Shown one piece after another: positions 11,465 to 23,629 of a stretch of 64,000 bases of DNA. The notes under the pieces were generated by a model. That model was not told where the DNA came from and did no database searches. It worked only from the letters and a program-made list of their open reading frames with translations. The number at the start of each line of letters is the position of its first letter. Position 1 is the first letter of the stretch. Origin of the DNA: Telmatactis stephensoni (Eukaryota; Cnidaria; Anthozoa; Actiniaria; Isophelliidae); contig JALIZF010001730.1 in assembly GCA_029948255.1 (NCBI GenBank), forward strand, positions 558,001 through 622,000, read 5' to 3'. The position numbers and the translations under genes were made by a program.

Positions 11465-11860
11465 ATCGCTAGCAGGGCTGTCAATCCCCAAGGCTTTCGT
11501 ATCTGGAGATCAACATTTTTTCGATTTTCACGCTCAGTGCGGGGGGGGGGGGGGGGGGGGGGGGGGAAAGGGGGCCGGCGGAGGGGCCGGGGGGATGAAG
11601 GAAGAAAGGAGACTCAAAGTGGGACAAAAGGTACTCGAGGCTACATTGTGCTATCTCCAGGGTCGATTTTCATACCTCAGTGGGAGGGGGGAGACGATGT
11701 TTCAAGAAAGAAGACGATATTTCAGTTAAAATGGCCGCGATTTTAGGATTCGAGCGATTATCCGGCAGATTTGAGCCTCTAATCTTGAGACCGGGAGGAT
11801 ACGGTCCAAAATCTTGAGACTCCCGGCTTATCCGGGAGAGTTGACAGCCCTGCCGGCTAG
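11465..11860. mobile_element. Inverted-repeat element with CAGGGCTGTCAA termini
   Basis: The ends CAGGGCTGTCAA (from 11473) and TTGACAGCCCTG (to 11852) are inverted. GCTAG occurs in both flanks (11468-11472 and 11856-11860), compatible with a degraded 8-bp duplication. It is probably a hAT-like non-autonomous element. A poly-G tract lies inside (11541-11566). Confidence 0.6.
11541..11566. repeat. Poly-G run of 26 bases
   Basis: A homopolymer of 26 G followed by purine/G-rich sequence. The length is likely unreliable in any sequencing technology. Confidence 0.9.
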
Positions 11861-12026
11861 AACACCCTTTCATATCAAGCCGAATATTTCTTTATTACAC
11901 GAACATGGTGACCCCCTAATCTTTTTGTTATTTACGAGATAAAAGTATCTCAAAACCTACAAAATAGCAAATTTTAAGCGATTTTTATGGGTAGGATCGA
12001 TTTACCTTGAGAGGGAGTTTACATGA

Positions 12027-12315
12027 CACTAGAATAATCCTAGCAGGCAAATCATCCTACCTGCTATACATTAACTGCATTCTGTTTAGTAGGATCATCA
12101 TAGTGAAGACACAAAGTAAACAGCAGGGGCGGATCCAGGGGGTGTCCGTAAGTGCACCAGGCACCCCCCTAGCGCCGTATGAGATGACGTCATCAGATTC
12201 CATTGAAAGGAGGCTGCCATCTTGGATGTGACGTCATCCTGAACAGAATGCAGCAAATGCAAAGCAAGTATGATTTGCCTGCTAGGATGATCTTAGTGCT
12301 AGGATGATCCTAGTG
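12027..12315. mobile_element. Inverted-repeat element with arms of about 70 bp, carrying a nested insertion
   Basis: The left arm (12027-12100) contains TCCTAGCAGGCAAATCAT and CTGCATTCTGTT, and the right arm (about 12229-12298) their complements, with indels. A partial duplicate of the outer end follows at 12299-12315. The left end of a CAGGGGCGGATCCAGG element begins inside at 12124; its right end was not found. Confidence 0.65.
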
Positions 12316-12845
12316 CCATCATGCTGCTGTCACTTCACATACAACCCATCAGTATTTGTATGGGCTTCCTGTGGTGGTATTCCTGTAATTTCACTGGGGA
12401 AAACCTACATAGCACTCAGTTGGTGTAATGTATTCAAAAAATCTGTTTTCTATTGTCTTTCGTTCTATTGTATTATGTGTTTTGCATTATATCTTTATGA
12501 ATATATTACATCAACTGCGTGCTACGTAGTCTCTCCCAATTTCAATGCAGCAAGCAAAATATTATGAAACTGTAATTGGTTGCACAAAGTTGTGAAAGGT
12601 TTATCATTCACCAGCCATTAACATGATGGTCATTCACAAGGTTTCCTAGTCTCAAACTACAAAATCGTACTTGAAGGAAAAATGCTTTGAACAAAGTTTA
12701 AATATTGTGAGGAACTCAATGTCTTTTCAGGTACAAAAGATTGTTATTTCATAAACAAAACCCCAACTACAGGGGTTAACAAAGGTGCAAGAGGTTCAGA
12801 AAAAATTAAGGTTTACAATCATAGAAACTACAGCTACTAAAGTTC

Positions 12846-15405
12846 TTAGTCAACTTCCTCAATGGTTGGTCCAGATGATCCACCACCTCCTGGGGCAGCT
12901 CCACCTCCAGGTGCACCTCCTGGCATTCCACCAGGCATTCCACCAGCACCAGGCATTCCACCTCCTGCACCTTGGTATAACTTGGTTATCACTGGGCTGC
13001 AAACTTGTTCAACTTCTTTCTGTTTGGCATCATATTCCTCTTTGGATGCAGATGGGTGCTCATCAAGCCAGTCAATGATTTCTTTGCATTTCTCGACTAC
13101 CTTGGTTTTTTCATCTTCTGCAATCTTGTCCTTTACCTTGTCATCCTCCATGGTCTGTTTCATGTTGTATGCATAGCTTTCCAAGGAGTTTTTGGCCTGG
13201 ATTTTTTCTTTGATTTTTTCATCTTCATCTTTGTACTTTTCTGCTTCTCTAACCATGCGCTCAATATCTTCCTTGGACAGACGACCCTTGTCATTGGTGA
13301 TAGTAATCTTATTTTCCTTGCCAGTACTCTTGTCTACAGCACTTACATTCAGGATACCATTAGCATCGACATCAAAGGTAACATCAATTTGTGGAACACC
13401 TCGTGGGGCAGGAGGGATTCCAGTCAACTCAAACTTGCCAAGTAAGTTGTTCTCCTTTGTAAGAGCACGCTCTCCCTCAAAGACTTGGATGAGTACACCA
13501 GGCTGATTGTCAGAGTAGGTAGTGAAGATCTGGTTTTGCTTGGTTGGAATTGTAGTGTTACGCTTGATGATAGAAGTCATGACGCCACCAGCAGTTTCAA
13601 GACCTAGAGAAAGGGGAGCAACATCAAGCAACAGCAGGTCTTGTACAGTTTCATCCTTATCACCATGAAGGATGGCAGCCTGGACTGCAGCACCATAAGC
13701 AACAGCCTCATCAGGGTTGATGGACTTGTTTAGTTCCTTCTTGTTGAAATGATCTGAGAGCAGCTCTTGAATTTTGGGGATGCGGGTTGAACCACCAACA
13801 AGTACAATCTCATGGATTTTGGCCTTATCCAAGGAAGCATCACGAAGGGCTTTTTCTACAGGTTCAATGGTTGATCTGAACTCTTTCTTGTTAAGATCTT
13901 CAAATCTTGCTTTTGTCAGTTTCTCAGAGAAATCAATTCCTTCAAACAATGAATCAATTTCAATAACTGCTTCAGAGCTTGAGGACAGTGTACGCTTGGC
14001 ACGCTCACAGGCAGTTCTGAGACGCCTAACAGCACGCTTACTGCTGCTCATGTCTTTCTTGTTCTTTCTCCTGAAGAGGTCAATGAAGTGATCCACAACA
14101 TTATTGTCAAAGTCTTCTCCACCCAAGTGAGTGTTACCATTAGTTGACTTGACCTCAAAGATACCCTCTTCGATGGAAAGAACTGACACATCAAAGGTTC
14201 CACCACCAAGATCGAAAATCAGGACATTTTTCTCTTGTCCAACTTTCTTGTCCAAACCATAAGCAATGGCGGCAGCCGTGGGCTCATTGATAATACGCAT
14301 AACATTGATGCCAGCGATTACACCTGCATAAGATAGAGTACAAAGCCTGTCAATCATACTGAACAATGGAAAAAGATTTGGAAAAAGGGATCAAAACAAC
14401 ACAAACACCCCCCCCCCCCCCTCAAAAACAAACAAACAAAGCAGAAGGAGGCATGAAATTCTAAGGTGGTACTAACCAGCATCTTTGGTGGCTTGGCGCT
14501 GGGAATCATTGAAGTAGGCTGGTACAGTAATGACAGCATCCGTTACTTTAGTACCCAGATAAGCTTCAGCAGTTTCCTTCATCTTATTCAAAACCATTGA
14601 AGAAATCTTTAAAAAAGAAAGAAATCTATTAACAAATTTATACATAAGTTAAGCAAAAACAATTCGAAGAAAATCAAAAATGCAGAGTCATAATATCAGA
14701 AACTCACACTTGCCCTATCAAAGAAAAATTTGTGACAAATGCATTAACTATTGGCAAACATCAATGTGATCTACTTACTTCTTCAGCAAAGAAAGTCTTT
14801 TTTTCTCCTTTATAATCAACTTCGATTTTTGGTCGGCCCCCAACTGCATTTATCTTGAAATACAAAGTACATGACGTAAGCATCGAGCACATGGCCGAGG
14901 ATTGGAATTTCGCAATACTCGTATAAGGTTTACGATTTAAATCAACCTAATAGATAATATCTTGAAATTTTGTGCTAGTAAGAGAAAGTACAAGAGTGGA
15001 AAGGACAAACGTTCGATTTTACCTGGAATGGCCAATGCTTCATGTCTTCAGTAACGGATGGATCATCATATTTACGCCCAATCAAGCGCTTGGCATCTGC
15101 AAACCGAAAGTGAAACACGTTTTTTAGAGTTGGAAAATCTCCCTAAAAACCTTTGGCGATATAACATACACTAAATACTACTTCTCATAGTATTACTTAC
15201 CAAAAATAGTGTTATTCGGGTTCATAGCGACTTGATTTTTAGCGGAATCGCCCACCAAACGCTCGGAGTCAGTGAAAGCGACATAACTTGGCGTAGTTCG
15301 GTTTCCCTGGTCGTTTGCAATGATTTCGACTTTGCCGTGTTGAAAAACACCGACACATGAGTAAGTAGTACCAAGATCAATACCGATCGCTGGAGCTTTG
15401 GCCAT
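12846..15405 (-). CDS. HSP70: Cytosolic heat shock protein 70 (HSP70/HSC70 type), 5 exons
   Basis: Exons on the - strand are 15405-15201, 15096-15023, 14853-14779, 14606-14477 and 14323-12846; all junctions are GT-AG and in phase, giving 653 aa. This ATP-driven chaperone folds and refolds proteins in cytosol and nucleus. The three family signatures are visible: IDLGTTYS (residues 9-16), [12 protein letters not shown] (197-208) and [13 protein letters not shown] (near 335-347). The C-terminus has Gly-Gly-Met-Pro repeats and ends in EEVD, the docking site for TPR co-chaperones and a mark of the cytosolic form. There is no signal peptide or ER-retention motif. Length is normal. Introns are confined to the ATPase half, and the last exon encodes residues 162-653. 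The promoter has heat shock elements and a TATA box, so it is probably heat-inducible despite its introns. Confidence 0.96.
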
Positions 15406-15505
15406 TTTGATAAGGAAAAAAACGAGGAAATGACAAGAGTACGAAAGCAAATCTTTCCCGGCCGGTAAGCAGTGTGCAACTAAAATACGTGTTACGCAAG
15501 CGAAC

Positions 15506-15512
15506 TATATAA
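15506..15512 (-). promoter_or_regulatory. TATA box of the HSP70 gene
   Basis: CCTTATATAGTTC on the - strand, about 100 bp before the start codon. This implies a 5' UTR of roughly 70 bp. Confidence 0.65.
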
Positions 15513-15530
15513 GGCATGCGCAGACTCTCT

Positions 15531-15540
15531 AGAACCTTCT
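15531..15540. promoter_or_regulatory. Proximal heat shock element (two clear units)
   Basis: AGAACCTTCT contains GAA (15532-15534) and TTC (15537-15539) at the correct 5-bp spacing, next to the TATA box. An imperfect third unit (CTC) lies at 15527-15529. Confidence 0.55.
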
Positions 15541-15596
15541 GGCGTGAGGGCCTGAGCACGAGTTTGTTATATTTTTAGCATCATAATGAACATCTG

Positions 15597-15614
15597 GAAA
15601 GTTCTGGAATGTTC
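15597..15614. promoter_or_regulatory. Perfect four-unit heat shock element
   Basis: GAAAGTTCTGGAATGTTC: GAA, TTC, GAA, TTC at strict 5-bp spacing. This is the binding site expected for trimeric heat shock factor. It lies about 190-210 bp upstream of the HSP70 start codon and about 90 bp beyond the TATA box. Confidence 0.85.
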
Positions 15615-15789
15615 TTCAGGTTTTGGAGATAGGAGGTGGGGGAGGAGAGGGGAGGAGGGAATAATGATCAGTTTGTCCTACAAATGAATTTGCTAAAGCT
15701 TTTGCTTAGATGGGTTTTCCGGTTTTTTCACCCCACAGCAAAAAATCAAAAATAGTTGAGTGTTTGTTGTGAGTAATTAGTGTGTGTGT

Positions 15790-15955
15790 CAGGGGCGTAT
15801 CCAGGGGGTGCCCATGACCCCCCTTTGAAAACAAAAAGATGATAGAAATAAAAGAATCTGACTGGAGAAAGATTGAGAGATTGGAAGTGTGACCCCCCTT
15901 TGGTGGAAAATGGAAAGTGTGACCCCCCCTTTGAAATATTCTGGATATGCCCCTG
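15790..15955. mobile_element. CAGGGGCGTATCC-type MITE
   Basis: The ends CAGGGGCGTATCCAGGGGG and CTGGATATGCCCCTG are inverted and the interior is rich in CCCCCCTTTG. Flanks on both sides are GT repeats, so the target duplication cannot be read. It belongs to the same broad family as 5158-5320. Confidence 0.75.
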
Positions 15956-15959
15956 GTGT

Positions 15960-16780
15960 GTGTGTGTGAGAGAGAGGCATTACATGCTCACATCAAGCAG
16001 AATTAAGGTTGCCAATTTAGACAAACCGTGCTTCAACAAATAAGCCGGGTCTACTGTCAACTCTCATTATAGCGGACATCCTCGGGACCGTCATTTGGTG
16101 TCCGTAAGAGTGAGATGTCTTTGCGCAATAAGAGATATACAGGTAAAAAAAATTACCCAATTATTTTAATTTTCATCGGTTCATCACTCCTGAGATTTCC
16201 AGTTTATTTTAATTTATATAACACATCTCCTTTGATGCATATTTATACAATATAGGTCAACTTCGGATGTTCAATGCATCCAAGTGGTCTGTTGAAACGA
16301 GAGTAAAACAATCAAAATATGTTGTTTCCATACATTTCTTTTCATTCATTCATTCATTCATTCATTCATATTTGTTTGTTAACTAGTTAGCCTGTGTACA
16401 GCCGTTTCTATCAACTAGTTAGCTTATTCCTATTCTCTTTTATTTGGCTTCAGCCGGGATCTGGGGACGAGAATGCTTTTAGCTGCTCATGAACACGGAA
16501 GACAGGAACTGATTGCTGGACGTTGTTCGAAATTCTTCCTACTCTGAAGGAGCCAAAATGCTGTTAATGCTCTCATTGTCCTAATTAGGTCCCATCGAAA
16601 TAAAAATGGTTAAGAGCTATTTTTTCACAACAAAATTCTCAAATTTAAAATTATTTTGGAAAATTTCACTTTTGGCTGTATCACCGCTGAAACTGATATT
16701 TGTGGACTCAGATGGGCTCTAGAATATAAACATGGGTTGTTAGTTGTCCGAAGGTTTGTCAAGCGTCGTTGATCTCCTTA
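15960..16780. other. Intergenic stretch between HSP70 and the DPP4-type gene
   Basis: Divergent promoter region of about 1.4 kb in total between the two start codons. It contains a short (CATT)n run at 16343-16369 and a single CTCTCATTATAGCGGACATC string resembling pogo/Tigger transposon ends, with no partner found. No exon is seen. Confidence 0.4.
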
Positions 16781-16825
16781 ATGAAATTCTATGGCAGACG
16801 GCAATCAAAGGTTGCTGGAGAATAA
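16781..16825 (+). CDS. Upstream ORF overlapping the DPP4-type start codon
   Basis: An ATG 10 bases before the main start opens a 14-codon frame in another phase that ends at TAA, overlapping the main coding start. If it lies within the 5' UTR it would reduce initiation at 16791. No transcript evidence is available. Confidence 0.35.
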   Translation: MKFYGRRQSKVAGE

Positions 16826-18515
16826 CTCAGATCCACATCGTTATTCTGCCATGGAAATGGAAGATTTAAAATCAGCAAAGTCTCCTCTGGTTGACGGTGA
16901 AGGGCAATCATCGCTGAGAATCAACAAGCGCGCTCTTGTTGTCTTTTTTGGGGTCACAACTTTAGCAGCTGCGGTCATCATAGTTGCTGTATTTGTCACT
17001 CTTTATTCGGGTGAGTTCTTCATTTGGAATACTTAAGAATTGTCAGGTTTTGACTATGCAACAAACAGAGCTAGTGAGAGATAAAACCCGCTTACATGGA
17101 GGATAAAAACATCATAATGTTTGTCATTTTATCGGAGCTCATCAGAAACCCCAGCTGTAAGATTTATTAGCTTGCGGTTGATCAACTTTTCTATTGGAGA
17201 AACAAATATTGGAGTCTTCAAATCGAATGAGAATAACTGTTTTTTGATGGAAGATGTCTTTTGGTTCAGAATTTTTCGTTTTAGAAATGATAGTGTATTT
17301 ATTGGGCAGGTTTTTCACTACGGGAAGCAGGTTATAAAGTCTCGAGATCCAAATTGCCCATTTATTATTAACGCACTAGAAACGGATCTTACCTAGTAAG
17401 GCCTAGCTTTTACAGCTTATTAGCTAAGTTTATTCAGAATGTATCGTTTGTGGTTGTCACTTAAAAACCTCAAATTATATAATTTTGTGGCGCTACCGTG
17501 TTCGTGAAGGAGGGCATTGATCAAGATGCCATGGCGGTCACTGGTGACTGGTGTTCTGGTGTTTCATTAGGCGTCAGTCGAACAAACCAAAAACAACCCT
17601 TGTTCGTTATGAAGACTCAGATTATTTAATATACTGATTTTTGTTATTGTTGTAGCCTTTTATTTTGGCAAAATTTCATGAGTGGATGAATATAAAGTAG
17701 AATTAGGATGGTTCTATATTTTCAGTTACTGTCAGGCTTTACTTACGTGTTGTCATCAAAATCACGCAAAAAAAATTCGCGAGTCAAATTATGAAAATAT
17801 CTAATCGTCTCTATTTCAGGGATACGCTAGAGAAAATTTTAACAATCGAAATTTCATTCAATTTGTTCGCATTCCATGTTAGAATATTTACATTTTTGTC
17901 TATCTACGGGAATTATATAGGGAAATATTAAGCTATTAAAAAGTTAGGCATTTATAGCAAACAGGAAAAAGTGAAAATGTGATTCATGCTCTAGCTCTGT
18001 AGGTGTGCTGTTGGTCTGGTGAAGTATTGAGATAAAAACCTATGTATTTGCACAAAAGATGAGAGGAATTCTGAGTACCGTAATATTTAATCATTCCTAC
18101 TATTAAATTCCTTATCTTTTGTGTTGTTGTCATAGGTGAAATGAAAAAAAGACCCATTTAATGGGTGCATTCCTCTAAAAAATAAAAATTCACGTCATTT
18201 TGTTTTAGATTTTATCAAAATTATTTTATTTTGTTAAATCTTGGCGTTTTTATTTCAATTTTCACTTGCATTTTATTTGCCCTTTTGATTTAGCCATTTC
18301 AAATGAAGGTAGAACCACTATATTTGCATATGAATCAAAGGAGTTGTATTTTGTCTTTCACTGCAAAGCTGTGTGCTCTAGCATTATGCTTGGGTGCCTG
18401 AGGCAACTAATATTTGTGTATTAACTTAATATGGTATGGTATTAATAAATGCTAGTGTGGTAGCTGGATGCCTAAAGAGCTACCTGATATTAAGTGAAAG
18501 CACAGCCTTGCATTG

Positions 18516-18553
<38 letters not shown>

Positions 18554-21500
18554 TCATTTATATAGCGCCTATCCAAAATCTGCTCTAGGTGCTTTACAAA
18601 AACATATACTGATCATGCATGGTAGACTGTGAGCATAGGATGGCGCCTTAATGCAACCTTAGTTCTCTTCTCATCCATTTATAATAAAGGTGGTAGAATC
18701 CAAGATGGAAAACAGGAAATTAAAGAGATAAGAAAAGATTATAGACCATTATTGGAAAAGTGTGCTTAAAAATCAATCCATATCAGTCTAAACTATGGTA
18801 TACCATAATGTGAGATATTTTGTTCATAAACTTAAGGTGTCTGGAAACAGTTTTTTGGTCACCAACCAATAACAAATTATACAGTTTGAAAATCACTTTC
18901 CTCTGGTAATTTATTGAATTAGTTGATGGTGTTTTTATTTTGCAGAAAAAGGAAGTAATGAACAAGCAAGTAGACTAAAAAGAGATAATACTGCTGTTAC
19001 AATAGAAGATGTTTTAAGTGGAGTATACAATCCAAGTTCCTATCACGTTGACTGGATTTCAGGTAATTTTGGTTAGATTGTAGATTTCTGATTTCCAATC
19101 AATAATGGAAGGACTGATAGATAATTATATAGTTTACATATCCTTGCTTGGTTGGTTCAGTTAGTTGAGCACCAGTCTTCAGTTTGGAAGGTTGGGACTT
19201 GATTCCCTAGCCTGACCATTATGTTCAGGTTCTCAAAAATAATTGAGGAGAAAGTACTGCCTTTGTAATTACATCTGAAAATAGTTAGACCTTCATGTCT
19301 ACTCAGATATTAAGGACATGAAATTGTAGGCCTCATCTATCTGTACTTCATAACTTGCATTGGTGGGACATTAAAAACCTGGTACTACTCAGGGCGAGTA
19401 CATGTATGCCATGAAATAATTGTCCTTGTGTGTGCATGGGTTCTGGCCTACCTAAGTATGCTACAGGACCCACTGTCTAATTGGTGTAAAAGCTGTTGTG
19501 GTCACCCAGCCTTTTCAGGAAGGAAAACTAATAAACATACATGTAAACAACTAAGTCTCAAATTTTAGGCTGTACATGGAAAACCTATACATTCAAAGGA
19601 TTAATTGGGTGATTTTGGAGGTCCTTCATATAATATTTCATGAATTCCCTCCATCTTATTTAATTAATGGTTACCTTATCACATGTTTGTAATATTATCT
19701 AAAGTCATGCTCCTTTGTTATCTTTGTAATGTTTGCTTATCATGTCTATAGCTGTTCAGATTGTTCAGATTGTCCATTGTCATTCACCAACCCTCCCACA
19801 CTTATGGTGGGGGGAGAGGTTTATTTAGCTTTATTTTGATCACTGGTCTTGTGTTGGTTGTTTATTAATTAACCTGATTTCCTTTGGCCAAACAGAAAGG
19901 TGTGTGTGTGTGTGTGCTGTATAGTTGATTCACTCCTGGGATTACACAAAATTATCTTTTTAAAATTATATCATTCTTCATTTTAGATGATGAATACATG
20001 ACTAGAGGTCCAGGAGGTAGATTAGATATCATTAACCCAACTGAAAATACTTCAAGAACTCTTCTTTCTGCTGAGGAAACTGTAAGTAATTTGTACCCCT
20101 TAAGTGTCCAGTACTCTATAACAAAGCTTATTACAATGATCGAGTGACTGAGTAATATAATTATGTTGCATATTTTTGTACATGTACAGTAAATGGTTTA
20201 TAATTAAGCCCAAAGACATGTACATAGTACATGACTACTGTACATATTTGTTCACACTATAATAAAAATAAATTTGTACAAATTTCAAATTATATCACAT
20301 TGCTACTATTGTAGACCGGCCTTCTGCCATTCATAAGAATGACATTCTGTTTGGTCTAAGAAGAATGCTGTTTCAATGTGGATTGGGGAAAGAGAGAAAA
20401 TCAGAGATGTATTTTCAAATATATTTAAATTACTGAGTGCAATGTTGATTTAGCCTAAATCTTGAATAAGAAATATAATATTATATTAATACTATCACCT
20501 CTGTGTGATCTGAGAGATCTTCTATATATTATGTATTCAGTACAAATGCATGTGAATGATGTCATCTCTAAATAAATTCCAATTTTTTTCTGTCTATTTA
20601 CAATCATGTATATTGGTCAGACAAATAATTTTTATTCTAACCATGTTTTAATTAATTTGAGGGTCTCAAGGAATTAAAAGAGAGTTTGATTTATAATGCT
20701 CAATCCCCCCTTTCAATTATTGCTTTTAGTGTATGTATACCTACACTGTATGCACATATCAGTTAATTTATATTTTAAACAGCAAACAAATAAATAACTA
20801 ACTACATGATTGAGAATTAAGGGAATTTAGAGAGAATATAGAGTTTATTTTCTAGTTGATATAATTATGTATTTCTGTACATAATTTCTCCCTTTTCACT
20901 TTCTAGAAAGACATGGGGTCCAAAATATACTTGTCAGCAAGTAAAAAGTGGGTAATTTATCCAGTGGATGTGAAACCGGTAAGCTTTGCAAACTGAACTG
21001 AAACGTGTGTTATCCCTATCAGATATGTGTGTTAATTCAAATCAGGTGTAAAAGCATGGGACTGTTTTTGGCATGTACATGTTGCAATTGATTTCATGAG
21101 TGTAACAGGTTTCATATTTTGGATGGTGGTAAAACCAGGACGGGGACAAACAGGGACATGGGAACAAGGACATGGGGATGCGGGGAATTGATTTCAAAAT
21201 GTATGAATATTACCAATAAAATATAAAACAACACTTAAACATCAAATTTGAAATGCGTCTTTCAGGGTTCGTATGGGTCATGGAAAACCTGGAAAGTCAT
21301 GGATTTTCATGATTTCTTTTCCAGGGCTGGAAAGTCATGGAATTTAGATTAAGGTCATGGAAAATGGCACAAGAAAAATAATCGTAGCTTGATTTTAGTC
21401 AAAAAGATGAAATATTATTTTTTCCAATAGAAAGTAATCCATTTTCATGAAAAGTATCATCTATATTTTGGTCATGGAAAATATAAAAAAAAGTCATGGA

Positions 21501-23582
21501 AAAGGTCATTGAAAGTCATGGAATTTTGATACTCCAAAAGAGTGCGAACCCTGTCTTTGTCCTCAGACAGTCAAATGAAAACTATATTGCACCACAAGGT
21601 CCATATGCAGTGATTTGCAGTAGTACTCAAATGAAAAATCTTTGTTATAAAACAACATGAAAATGCATAAAAAGTAGGCTTCATTTATTACTTTTGTCTG
21701 CTGGGTTTCTCTGATGCATACTTTCATAATTGAAATGAACTTGTAAATTATGATCGGTAATCTGTAGTTTTATGCTAGCTGTCCTCTGCAAAGTTTCACC
21801 AAAAAGTCTGCTTGAAGGATGGAGAAAGTTGCATGCAAATGTTATTTCCAGCATTATAATTACTCAAATGCTGCTGAGACGAACCACCATTTTGTTTTTG
21901 TTCACACGGCAAAGGTATCCCAAGATGGAAAACCGCTGACCATGAAATATATATTTGTGAATTTATCCAGTGTGTACAAAAATAGTACTCATTGTGAATT
22001 CGAGCATTTTGATGACAAAGATGCTTTGAAAATTCAAGGTAAAAGTAACACGGAAAATTTATTATGTTTTATTTATTACGTCCCTGTTCCTGTTTGTCCC
22101 CGTCCTGGTTTTACCATCTTCCTCATATTTTTACTTTACCAATGAGTGAATGTTTTCTAATATTTAATTGTTTGGGGAATAAGATACTTTTCCAAACAAA
22201 CAGTCTTGTTCCATATAAGAGGAATATTTATATTCACGAAAATTTATGAGAGAAGGGTCTAATACTTACATGACTGTTTATTTTTAATGGTGTTTATAAC
22301 AGGAATACCGATATTCATCTTATGCAGATTACTACATTTATAACATCAACACCAAGTAAGATACTACTAATATTATTTACTAATACACCTTTATTTTTAG
22401 TGGAAACATTCTCTGATAATAGACCACTCTCATTTTATTGGTTTAAGAGCATTTCAGAATCAAGCAGGTTCCTTTAAGTACTGGAAACATAATTTGCATT
22501 TGGTTTCCCCTGATTGTGAGCCTCAACTTGACCTCATATTTGTTGATCACTGATCACTCACTCAATATTTTGAAAGTGGAATTATTAAGTATTGGATTTA
22601 AGACTCTTTGTCTGTGAGGATGCAATGTGTGCATTTGCCATGATTATAATAATTATGTTTTGGTAAATACTCAGAGCTAGTGACCAACAAATTAAAGCAA
22701 GTGAATTTAATTAATATTTCCAGAATGTTTTAGTCTACACTGTAAACCATATAATAGTAGCATCAAAGTATGGCCATTTCAGTTTCCAGTAGTTTATTTG
22801 TATAGCCCTATAATTTACTTATCTATCTTTAGAAACAAGTTCAAGATCAAGGCAAATAGTAAAATACAATATGTAGAATGGAGTCCAACTCAAGACTCAG
22901 TGGTAAGAGTAGACATCATTGCCGGATTTCATATCGTGAGAGCCTGGGTATGAGTCCCTGAATATTGCGCCAATCAACACAAGACCCACATATTCGGAAA
23001 GAGCATATCAAACTTAACAATATTCTTAAGTTTGGTGTTAATCGGTTTAATACTGAATGAGTAACAGCCATTCAAAAACCGAAAAAATTACAAAGAAATG
23101 TATGGAATCCAGACACTTGCTGTCATTTGTCCGGATTCCCATACATTTCTTTGTAATTTTTTTTCGCTTTTTGAGTGGCTGTATCTCGCTCAATATTAAA
23201 CCAATTAACATCAAACTTTAGAATATTGTTAAGCTTGATATGCTCTTTCCGAATATGTGGGTCTTGTGTTGATTGGCGCAATATTCAGGGACTCGTACCC
23301 AGGCTCTCACGATATGAAATCCGGCAATGGACTATATGCAAGTACATGCATCATTTATGTACTGTACTGTAATTAATATAATGTACATTGTTAAAGGACA
23401 TGTCAAAATGGTGATGTCTTGTTATTAAATGGTCTTTAGTTTTATGAGTATTATCACACCATCTGATTGTAATGAAATATGAATATGAATATGAACTAAT
23501 AAAAATCAAGAATCAGTATATATAAAAATAATAATAATAATAATAATAATAATGTCAATAATAATGAAGAATCAAGAATCAG

Positions 23583-23629
<47 letters not shown>

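Noticed and set aside
12785..14091. Several + strand frames of about 100-146 codons over the HSP70 gene
   Set aside because: Antisense shadows of the highly constrained HSP70 coding exon.
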